From: Homalodisca vitripennis
Lineage: Eukaryota; Arthropoda; Insecta; Hemiptera; Cicadellidae
DNA: 64,000 bases
Assembly (NCBI RefSeq): GCF_021130785.1
Contig: NC_060213.1
Span: forward strand, 63,278,001-63,342,000
Reading direction: 5' to 3'
The notes beneath the pieces are model-generated. The model ran no database searches and had not been told where the DNA came from. It saw only the letters and a program-made list of their open reading frames with translations. Shown here in pieces: positions 12,120 through 21,720 of the stretch; within the stretch, counting starts at the first letter, position 1; every line of letters starts with the position of its first letter. The translations under genes and the position numbers were made by a program.

Positions 12120-13507
12120 TATTTAGGAAATTATTTAATAACTATATACTTGTGATTATAAAGACAATTACACGTAGCCTGTAATTTTTTATTATCAACA
12201 CGACTTAGCTTTCCATACACATTCACAAAGACAGAGTAACGATAGTGAGGCAAATGGCTGATGATCTAAATTTATTAAGAAAACGGTTCATTACTAACAG
12301 CATTGACTATTTAGCATAAACAAAATACATACAGTTTGGTTTCAAATTTCATTATATATTACAATATATTTTCGAAAGTTGTCAAGATATGCCCGCATGT
12401 AATTGTCTTATTATTGAAAAACAAGAGCTCTTTAAGTAAGTACCTTTCAATTAGTGTAGACCAAAGAGTATCTGGAAAACAACATATTGTGAAGCTAAAT
12501 AACACTTGTAGAAAGAGTATAAGAAGTTTATATTTGTTAAGTAATTTAGTGAAGTATTCTTCCAATTAAACATTTTTATATTTTTAAAGTTTTGCGAATG
12601 TTTTATATTAAGAGTGGCCAGAATATGAATGAGAACATACATATTTCAGGATACACGTAGTTTAGTAATAGAGAATGTTAGAAGGTTAGAAGGTTAATAA
12701 AACATATTTTTAGAACTCTTGTATTCTTTGCAGATACGTTTTAAACATATTGCCAGTTGAATTGAAAAAATCCGAAATCTTGACACCTAACTAAACGAAA
12801 AATACTTGTAATTACATGGGATGATAAAGATAATTTAATTAATTAAACTCATGACCCGATCAAGGATTCTTTCTTCTTGTAGTTACTCCTTATTCTGGTT
12901 GATTTTCACGATTCATAACAATAATTTGTTCCATAGATGTTAATCCATTACCATAGAAATAGTATCAACAATATCCGTGCTTCAATACAAATAAACTATG
13001 GAGGCTAATTGTAAATCACCTTAGCTGTTAGTGCCCTTGTTAGTATTTTTAATGTTAAGAAATCAGTTTTCACTTAATATTTATTGAGTTGAAAGAAGAT
13101 GTTGTGATACTCTGAAAACAACTAAACAAATATTTTAATGCATATATTATTGAAACTTGATTTTACATATTACAGAAAAATATGTAATTTTTGTACTTTT
13201 TAATAATAAAATAATATTTTTAGTTGAGTTAATAAGCAAACACGAATTCAATGTCCTTATAAATTTTATTTATTAACATAAGGAAACATAAACATACATA
13301 GGTACTTAAACAAAAACACCTGATTATGAATCTAAAGCCGATAAACACTCACACAATATTATGTATTAATTTCACAATAACCACATTTGTTATATAACCA
13401 CATTACTAGATTTTATATTACACAATTTTAAATAGACAAGAATGTAAAAAGTTTTTTGACATAATTCTCATTAATGTACCCAAAATATTTTATTTTTTAC
13501 GTTAAAT
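12120..13507. other. AT-rich DNA beyond the tandem repeat
   Basis: Apart from the exon A relic near 12838-12890, I see only AT-rich sequence with short frames of no recognisable family. Confidence 0.55.
12838..12890 (-). pseudogene. Decayed fourth copy of exon A
   Basis: The plus strand reads AATTAATTAAACTCATGACC, then TTCTTTCTTCTTGTAGTTACTC. This aligns with the donor end of exon A in the 1.79-kb units (AATTAAACTCACGCCC ... CTTCTTTCTTCTTGCTGTAG). Only the last 13 or so codons are recognisable, and the donor is interrupted (GTCATGAG). It suggests the locus once extended further toward higher coordinates. Confidence 0.45.
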
Positions 13508-13650
13508 TCTATTAAATATATATATATATAAATGCGAATGTTTGTTTGTATGTTCCGTTATAACTCTGGAACCAATGCACGAACCATCGTGAAATTTTGT
13601 ACAGTGATTCTACACGTTCCTGGAAGTAACATAGGCATACTTTTAGAGAT
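13508..13650 (+). mobile_element. Helitron 5'-terminal fragment
   Basis: The segment starts TCTATTAAATATATATATAT and continues AATGCGAATGTTTGTTTGTA, GTTATAACTCTGGAACC and GAAATTTTGTACAGTGATTC. This run of TC, TATATA stretch, TGTTTG-rich stretch and an 'aactctggaacc...gaaattttgtacagtgattc' block is the familiar 5' end of non-autonomous insect Helitrons. It is a different family from the array at 25.5-53.8 kb. The 3' end was not located; similarity may run to about 13.9 kb. Confidence 0.55.
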
Positions 13651-14259
13651 TTTAATAGTTTATTTCATTAATTTTTTAATTATAAATTGTTGTTGATGTT
13701 GGTGTGTTTTATATTGGATCCGACAGACTGCGCTACGATACGTAATAAAAAGCGAACTGATACTTAACAGCTGATAATACTTTCAGCTGAAGTTCATAAA
13801 AGAGGCAGAAACATTTGTTTACATTTAAAATTTAAAACATTTTTATTGTAAAGTGCTTGATTAGTAGTGTTTTTAAATTCAGATTGCATCAATTATAAAC
13901 TATTTAATTCAAAGAAAATACTATTAAACGCTATTATGAAAACAACCTCATTATAAAAATCCGTGAATGTTTGCACATAAGGTAATCGAATTTGGTTACA
14001 TCGAAGGTAAATGAAAAGAGCCGAAAGAAGACACTTTATGATCGAAACTTGGTTTCTTTGATACATTTTCTTGAAGACACACTCCTAAAATAATACTGGA
14101 AATATCTTAGACAGAAAATTAATTTTAACAGACCGAATGTGATTCTTTATAACCTCATTAGTTTACCGAGATTCATCCGTATAAAGTAACTGTTCTGAAT
14201 AACTTATCAACACCTAGCAAAAACCACGAAAGATAGAGGCAGGAATATGATACATACCT
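13651..14259. other. AT-rich DNA, possibly the body of the Helitron fragment
   Basis: No gene is recognised. The sequence may belong in part to the Helitron-derived segment that starts at 13508, but no hairpin plus CTRR end was found. Confidence 0.4.
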
Positions 14260-14526
14260 TCATAATGCGCCCAAGAGGCTCACGAAGGAACGACTGTCAA
14301 TTATCTCAGCAATGTTTAGAATGTGATAGAAAAAGAATGAGTGAATATAGTGTACTGTTTTCAACGGGAAATTGCGTGCGAAGCCGCAGGAAACAGCCAG
14401 TGTTCCATATATTATGAAAACTATCTTACAAAACATATACTCTTTAGGATCGCTATCAAGTTCTATTATGTAGCAGTATTGCAGGTTTGGCAATATAAAA
14501 CCGCAAATAAATAGAGGGAAAAACAT
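14260..14526 (-). CDS. Candidate membrane-protein exon, chemoreceptor-like
   Basis: A minus-strand frame from an ATG at 14526 encodes about 88 residues. A hydrophobic start (MFFPLFICGFILPN) is followed by an acidic link, a second hydrophobic stretch (CKIVFIIYGTLAVSCGF), a polar link and a third (HSFFFYHILNIAEII). The spacing of hydrophobic helices and the closing IIDSRSF recall N-terminal exons of insect odorant receptors (7tm_6), but I cannot confirm this. The frame ends in TGA, yet an excellent donor AAG-GTATGT lies right there. In the +1 frame the last codons read REPLGRIMK into that donor, so a one-base frameshift or assembly error is possible. Confidence 0.3.
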   Translation of the reverse strand: MFFPLFICGFILPNLQYCYIIELDSDPKEYMFCKIVFIIYGTLAVSCGFARNFPLKTVHYIHSFFFYHILNIAEIIDSRSFVSLLGAL

Positions 14527-14529
14527 CAA

Positions 14530-15857
14530 TATTTTATTTTATTCATTCGTAAAAACTACTAAAACTTATTAATTTATGATTTTATTTCGGGATATTTAAG
14601 AGGCAGAATTTGTTCGAAACTGAGATAAAGAGTCAATATTTAATATCAAATGTTAAACCATCTAGAGAGACATTGCAGAAGCGCTACTGTATACCTGAAT
14701 GATTTCAGAAGCACAATATTCCCTAATTTTATTATGACATGAAATAAGATACAGCATAAAATTCAAAATCTACACATTATAAATCAAATAGTCACCACAT
14801 TATTGATGAATATATAATTCCATAATTAAAATAGTAAATCTTAAACTTATTGTGCATTATTTACCTGTATTGCAATGTATACTTCAAACTTAATGCCATA
14901 TTAATATTTGAAATTTAACCTGCATGCAATCAATGAACCATAAACTTACAGCAACTATAAAAAAGTGTAACCCTATTCATTAAACTAAAGATAATCATTT
15001 TTAAATTACAAATTTCAAATACCTTTAAACAATTTCATTGTTTAGTAAAAGATTTCTGGTACGTTTTATAACTTCTGTAGTAGTCTCAGGGGCAAACAAT
15101 GTCTTCGAATTCTCTCCGTTATATAATCTCAAGTTGTTCGTTAATTTAATCACTTGATTTTTGAGAAATTTCCAGCGAAATTCATAATAATCAAGCTTAC
15201 TCACAAGTCCACCCGAACATACATATGTCTGGGTTTATATTATTCATTGGCATAGCATGCTCCTTCATGAGATTTGGCTTTGCAAAAATCTAACCTGCCG
15301 CAGGATATCTCTATAAAGGAAGGGAAGGAGTTACATACCGCATATTTTGCTAAAACTACTTTTCATTCTGTTTGCGTCAATAGTTTTGGGATAACACGGC
15401 TTGTTTTACGAGTGAAATATTTAGGAATAAATTTTTTCATTGGGGAATTATAATTCAAACAACTATACCATATATTCCCCAAGGTCACAAATGTGAAAGC
15501 TATATCCGAAACTTGAATAGCATTTTTCTTCAATGATTATATGAAGAAAGTGACGGAGAATTATGGAAAATCCAGCAAGGTATAAATGTATTTGTAAATA
15601 GTGCGACTAGTCACTCGAATTTTTAACTTTTATTACATTACAATCTTGTTGATCGTATTGAAATGAGAACTGAATTACATTTACAACAAACAACTCAAAT
15701 TAATTTTAATAACTTAAAAATTTAAATTTTCAATTTTGAATTTAATTTAGATCAGCAGTTTTGGAATTGTGTTTAGGAGAAATTGATACTCTCAAAAAAT
15801 GTAAAGTTGATATTGACTGAAGATTTTATTATCAGCGTTATGGATAGCACCGACCCC
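14530..15857. other. AT-rich DNA, no gene recognised
   Basis: The sequence is stop-rich in all frames, with no recognisable repeat or domain. Confidence 0.55.
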
Positions 15858-15964
15858 TCAAAACAGTGGATCCGTGATAGATAGCCTTTCGTTCTTTGGT
15901 ATAAAGTAGTCCGTGAACTCACCGAGTCGAATGACATCGACTTCGGGCATAGCAAAGGTCACCA
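15858..15964 (-). CDS. Candidate terminal coding exon, unknown protein
   Basis: On the minus strand a good acceptor (CTCTCGTTTCAG) precedes 34 codons and a TGA. The frame reads VTFAMPEVDVIRLGEFTDYF, then IPKNERLSITDPLF. This composition is strongly protein-like and unlike the surrounding AT-rich sequence. Two bases (TG) after the acceptor complete a split codon. A GTGAGT inside (after GACTCG) could instead act as a donor and make a 45-nt micro-exon. No upstream exon was identified, and I do not recognise the family. Confidence 0.4.
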
Positions 15965-16534
15965 CTGAAACGAGAGATTATGAATTTGGTGTATTCTAAA
16001 TTGCTTTATTATCTCCTCAAACTTATAGTAGGATAAAGTTAATTATCAAATAAATAGTTCAAGATATTCTTACTAATTATAAAGTATAACTGAGTATAGT
16101 TCAGGCCAGGTAAATTTTATCAAAGCGACCACATCTTTCGTATCGGCTGACTGATAACGACGAATACATAAGGGGGAATACAATCTTGATCTAAGAATTT
16201 TTTAGTTCTATTTTTTAAGTCTTTTAAAACTTCAACTATTATTCTATTTAAGTTTAACGAGGGAAAGTTCTATAAAACCGGTCCCTGCAGCGACAGACGA
16301 CGAGTTTATGTTACAGTTCTCGCAAACAGAGGTGAAGTACCGTGGCCAAAGCCTTTGTCATCACTACCTCCCCATCCACTTCCACACTATCACAGTATAT
16401 TCTCGAATGTTTATCAGCTAGCCTAATCCTTTTCATCAAACTCAAAAGGACTTGGGATTTCTAGTTCTACAGATCTATTGTCTCCTATTACAATATGACA
16501 CTTAACCTTAACCCTTAGAGCATTGTACTGTTCA
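15965..16534. other. Non-repetitive DNA upstream of the candidate exon
   Basis: Moderately GC-richer stretches near 16270-16430 have short open frames on both strands. No family was recognised. Confidence 0.4.
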
Positions 16535-17130
16535 AGCAAATTAGTGGTCAGCAGGTCCGTTAGTCAGATATATCGAGTTAGTGTAAGACAGGCAGAGAGT
16601 AAGGAGAATCTAGTTAGTGGTTACCAGATCAGTTCGCCAAGAATAAGAGTCAGTGGAATTAGCCAGGGGATTTTAATTTGTGGTTAGCAGGTCAGTCAGC
16701 CAGATGTATCGAATTAGTGGGGTTAGTAAAACAGATCAAATATCCAGGGGATTATAATTAGTGGTTAGCAGGTCAGTCAGTCTAATGTTTCGAATTATTG
16801 GAGGATAGGCCAGGTAATAACAAGGATCCACTTGGTGGTTACCAGATCAGTCACCTAGTATCTAGAGTTAGTGGAAATTATTAGGTTAGTGTTAAATGGT
16901 TAGCAAGTCAGTCGCGCAGAGGTATTGAGTTAGTGGAGTTAGTAAGACATAACAAATAGACTGGGTGTTTATTTGGTGGTTAGACAGGCTAAACAGTCAG
17001 AGGATACCAGTTGGTGGTTAACAGCTCCGTCAGTCAAATGTATCGAGTTAGTGAATGGATTAACTGACAGTGAAAGTATTGCAGTTGGTGGTCAGCAAGC
17101 CATACAGTCGAAGTTTTTAATACACTGCAT
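16535..17130. repeat. Degenerate minisatellite, about 65-80 bp period
   Basis: About eight imperfect copies of a unit built around GTGGTTAGCAGGTCAGTCAG, followed by CCAGATGTATCGAATTAGTG-like sequence. Copies vary in length and have many substitutions, so the array looks old. The small plus-strand frame at 16973-17167 is a by-product of the repeat. Confidence 0.75.
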
Positions 17131-17400
17131 TGCAGCTTATATGTGTTTACGACTGCCAGTAAACTAGAGTTAGAAGGTAGAGGAATATATGATTAAGAGT
17201 GTAGAGCTAGCGTACTATAAGCGCCCGACATGCTACAGGGAAACAAGAGCTTTGTGCATTAGTCGGTAAAGTTTTTTTAATAAAAAGATATGAATGAACA
17301 TTCACACAGTATAAACAGTAAGCATACTACTCGTACATATTATGTCTCAGTCATGATCCTAGACCGGCCAGTCATTACTATCACTTTCTTATTTTAAATA

Positions 17401-18003
17401 CACAGGTATCTATAGAAATACCTGAGATTCTTTTCCGTTAATTCACTACCATTAGTTTGGTCTGGAATTCCGTTCTAACATTTTCCTTGTTTTAATGACG
17501 TTTAAGGACGCACGGCTTTAAGAATTTTTATTACATTTACCCATTTTTTTTATCTTACCCTTAATTTAAATCCAAAACAAAACTGGGCTCTTTTTCGTTT
17601 AAGGGCCAGCACAAAAGACCCTAGCTTGCCTATTCAAAACTCAGATCACGCGATTCTCGCCCGCTGCGCAGCGCTTTGCGCTGCTTGCTCTTAAAAAAAG
17701 TTAACTCGAGCTTGCAAAGTCCAAGCCCAGATCAACTCACAAAACTCAGACAGAACTAACGCAGGTTTTATTACAGGCAAAAGATAAGCGGTGCGCGTTC
17801 ATCACTGATAAGACGAGTTGGTTCTTTTCCATTAAAACACTTCATTCCAGGTATTTAATATTATTAACTAACACAATTGGCTAAAGAAAACCAAAATTTA
17901 ATCTAATTTAAGTACAAACATCATTGGTAGTGAATTAACGGAATTCCAGACCATAAAACTAATGGTAGTGAATTAACGGAAAAGAACCATACCTGATACT
18001 GTG
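17401..18003. mobile_element. MITE-like element with ~75-bp terminal inverted repeats
   Basis: The left end begins CACAGGTATC and contains TTTTCCGTTAATTCACTACC, then TCTGGAATTCCGTT. The right end is its imperfect reverse complement: AACGGAATTCCAGACC, then GGTAGTGAATTAACGGAAAA, finishing GATACTGTG. Arms are roughly 65-75 bp with small indels and the whole is 603 bp. The interior has no coding potential. No clear target-site duplication was seen, so the superfamily is not assigned. Confidence 0.65.
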
Positions 18004-20160
18004 TTTACATTGAGTCATAGTGTTTACCTTCTTCCTACAATCTAAATTCAACCTCGAGATATAATGATCCTAATAGTACTTATAGATTAATCATAGCTTC
18101 TGTAAACTTTCCACACTCAAACATCAGGGCACAAGGATTTACTAGCAATACGGAAATGGTATCTATGTTGACATCTACCCATTACCCGAGCTAAAATTGG
18201 TGCAAAATGTATTTATTTGGCTTACCATTTTGTAGAATAGTCCGGCAGAATCCAAAGAGCCTGTTTTTCTCGGATCCACGAACTATAAAACCTGGAGGAG
18301 CATCATAAGGCCTCATAAACCAATTTATTGTAATTTTATTAATTTGTTTAGCGTTTTCATGACAACGGTGTTTAAGATTGCCCAGTGCATATTGTTAGGA
18401 CGAGAAACACACAGCCTGAACGAAATGTTCACACATATTTGAAGTATAACCAATATTTTCTGTTCTTATGCCATATAATAACAATAATACAAATACAAAT
18501 ATATTAAGAAATATTTGTTTAAGAATACAATTGTTAAGAAATAATACATATATTCCAATTAAATCATCCTTATTGCATGTTACCTGATAGTGATACACCA
18601 AGAATCTGCTCTTCAAAGTCACAGTTATATGCCACAATACTTTTTAGATCAACATAGGTTTAATTACTTCCACATGTTGAGAAGCAAGAATGACTTTTAA
18701 ATCCAGAGCCGACGTGTCAGGTTATCTTAGACTACAGTTCGACTCGCTAAAGAGCTTAATGACGAAGAAAATGGAATGGTTTGTGATCCCCTAGTTCTTC
18801 TTCACAGATTAATTGACCCATACGCCCCTCGTCTAACGTAGGCCTACGATCAGTAAGTTTTTGAAATGTAAAAGGGTATTTTTAGGGGTTGATTAATTAT
18901 TATGGCCTTTATTTCTGCTAATATTTGTACATATAAATGAGAGCCTATATAATTTATTTCGTGAACACATTTTAAATCTAAGATGTTAATAAAGAGAGGA
19001 TCGTCTTTAGCTAACCATAATTTCGTGTATTTTCATTAAAATGTGACTGCAGTTCTATTTACTCCTTGTCGTAGATCCTCTAATGTTGCGTTGGGGACTT
19101 GTACTTGGATCAGTTGACGTTCTCATTGATGTGATTGATGTCAGGCTTACTTTTGTTGCTGATTTGTTGAATTAGGAGGCACAGTTCCTCAAGCTGTTGT
19201 AATCTTACATTTTATTCACGTACCCCGGAAGTTGTCTATAGCTTGGTAGAGCCAAGTTGGTTAAGAACAAATCCAACAGGTTTTCCTTGTTTTCTTTCAG
19301 TTGAACTCGGGGTCACTGATAAAGTAAATAAAAGTGGTTAACTATTTACTACCAATAATTCTTTTCATTACATTTTAATAAATGCAACTTACACAAAATA
19401 TACATACACTTACGAGATAACTAGTTTCAATGTTTATATTAAAAAACTAGTGAACTTTATTAATCAAAATAAATAAATAAATTTTGTTGCTAAGAACAAT
19501 TGACAGCTGTTAACACCACACCACCACCACAAACACATGTTATCCGCATACGGGTTGAATCTGCAACATCAACCGACTTAAGAAATCTAACGTTAGTACA
19601 GAAGGTTCCAGGTATCATCATCCTAACTAAATCTTCCTAACAAAGTCAAATAAAGAAATTTCCCGACAATATACTTTTTTAAAGAGACGAATAAGTAAAT
19701 AATAAACAATAATAATTAGGATCGCTTTGTTGATTATTAAATAAAATATTCAAAAGTTATATGTAACGAGTAGACAAGTCCATTTAAATTATGAAATAAT
19801 AGTGAATTGTTAAGAATAGTAATTATTATTCAATATAAAAATATAGTATTGAAACAAATATTTTAGTTTATTAGGTATTAGGCATGTTTAAGTAGGTATT
19901 TACAAAAATGTGGATATAATCGGATTGATGTTTATTTCTTACTGTTCAAAACAAAAATAACGGAATACTGGTTTTAACTATTCTTCCGTCTTAGATAATA
20001 GTTTTTAAGCTTAGTTTTAACATAACAAATATATGTCTTTTATATTAAAAATCGTGTATTTCTACTAAGTAGGGATTTACTAATTATGCATCATCTTATA
20101 TGTAGTACATATAAACTAGTAAAAGTATGCAAAATAATAAACAGAATAACACAATATATA
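18004..20160. other. AT-rich intergenic DNA
   Basis: No gene is recognised. A minus-strand frame at 18395-18637 is hydrophobic (FLNIFVFVLLLLYG) and is preceded by a CAG-GTAACA donor-like site. This could be a chemoreceptor-like relic, but it is not convincing. A palindrome CGTAGGCCTACG lies near 18837. Confidence 0.45.
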
Positions 20161-20164
20161 TATT

Positions 20165-20398
20165 AAAGGAGAGGCCGATCTCCTTTTAAGCCGTATTCTG
20201 TCAGTCCTCATGGGCCACTGGCCAATACGAGGATCTTCTCAAGAATCTTATCAAAGAGAACAAGAGGGAGAGTCGATACAGTACAAGGTACTGATTGATA
20301 AAAAGTGCAACGGCTACAGACAGGATTTGAACCTGCGCTATCTCTAACTCAGACCCTAAGTCCAATGTCTTAGACCACTCGGCCATCGGCACTCCCGA
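20165..20398 (-). repeat. tRNA-Leu-derived SINE
   Basis: The minus strand begins with a tRNA-like head. TGGCCGAGTGG fits box A and GGTTCAAATCC fits box B. Between them is an anticodon-stem-like stretch with loop CTTAGGG (TAG anticodon, leucine). The acceptor stem does not pair: the 5' GTGCCGA has no partner after the T arm. This is therefore not a functional tRNA. A tRNA-unrelated body of about 150 bp follows and ends near GGCCTCTCCTTTAATATAT. A head with pol III boxes plus an unrelated body and AT-rich tail is SINE architecture. Confidence 0.65.
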
Positions 20399-20402
20399 TT
20401 TA

Positions 20403-21282
20403 AAATAATAACTACATCCATTTTAATTTGTTTTATTTATAGATAAGTTTATTTTTAAATTTGGTTTGGTAAAAAATTCTTGAACAGCAAACCAAATACG
20501 AGTATAAAGGTTAATTTTTGAGGTTTCAATTATATTACAAGTTTGAAGGAGGATACAGAGTGATCCGTAATTGTCCATACTAATTACTTTTGTGGCGGTC
20601 AATTTGTTTTCACAAACATATTGAAGATTTAAATATAACATATAGCTGGACAAAATTCATATTTTCTCAATTTGTTATATTTTTTCCAATGCCCTTATAT
20701 TTTTAGTCAAAAAAAAGTTTAGATATATTCTTTGTATGGCGTAATTTCAGAACAACTTAGTTGTATTTATTGAATGAATTATGAATAGTATTTATTAAAC
20801 ACTTAATGTTAACCTTTTCTTCCATAATTGAACTTCAATACTATAAGTAAACCATATTTTGTGTACCACTGAGATTTACTGGTTAATTCGTTATGTGTAC
20901 TGTTGACTGCGACACTTGTAAAGCTTCCGAAGAGATTTTATTAGCTTTATGGTGCCTAACTGTGGAAGATTAATAACTATTAATTGGCGTTATGCGTATA
21001 ACGTTAAAACGCCTCTATCTCCCTCATGCCTTATCCTAATTCCTATCCATGTTACCTATGCTGGGAGTGCCACAATTCTAATCGGGAAGTGCCTTTCTGA
21101 CAGTTTGCTGGGGCTGAAGTGCCGACGCGATAATAAAGATACAGATCTAAGACCAGCCATATCAGTCCAATAATTATAATTTTCATATTAATAGCCCTCT
21201 TAACACTCCTTTAACCGTAGAAGACCTTTCTCTTTGGTATGGTATACATCCCACGTCATATCTTTAATAAAACCACGTAAAA
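20403..21282. other. Unassigned DNA between SINE and RT pseudogene
   Basis: No gene is recognised. The part from about 20950 onward may be the decayed 5' portion of the non-LTR element whose RT is visible from 21283. Confidence 0.4.
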
Positions 21283-21720
21283 AGATATGACTATAGGCCA
21301 GAGTCACTAACCTGTCCAAAACTTTGGAGTGCATGGTGAACTGTGGTCTGATATGGTATGGAAAATAAACCTTTTCTCTACAATCAGTAGTGTGATTTTC
21401 GCCAAGGAAGATCAACTACAAATATCTCGATCTCGATAGAGACTACAATCTTAGATGCATTCCTTGAACTAAAACAGGTGTTAGTGGTCTTCTTCGACCT
21501 TAGAAAAGCCTGTGATACCGCCTGGCGACACCTTGGTGTTCTGGAGGCTCGGCGGAAACATGTTTTCATTCATAACAAACTTTATTTACGGTAAGATTTT
21601 CCATTTAAGGCTCGGAAAAAACCTTTCTGATTGTGTAAATCTGTAAAATAAAGTGCTCCGAGGCATTTGCTCTCCTTGTTGTCGACTTTGTTATATATTC
21701 GCCGCAAGAACGTATCACCG
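21283..21720 (+). pseudogene. Non-LTR (Jockey-like) reverse transcriptase fragment
   Basis: Conserved RT blocks can be followed through several frame changes. First comes YRPESLT (the 'YRPISLT' block), then a region like TLECMVNCGLIWY. Next is FRQGRSTTN (the 'GFRxGRST' block), then FLELKQVLVVFFDLRKACDTAWR (first catalytic-Asp block, FDLxKAxDT). The element is riddled with stops and indels, and neither the second catalytic block (YADD) nor a 3' end could be placed. The similarity is to Jockey-clade insect elements by recognition. Confidence 0.6.

Noticed and set aside
18395..18660. Chemoreceptor exon on the minus strand
   Set aside because: Hydrophobic and near a donor-like site, but the order of motifs does not fit a receptor and no acceptor is present.
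19200..19320. Minus-strand NLLDLFLTN as non-LTR endonuclease motif
   Set aside because: Only about ten residues resemble the motif, with no supporting sequence on either side.
20310..20396. Functional tRNA-Leu
   Set aside because: The acceptor stem does not pair and the sequence continues into a SINE-like body.
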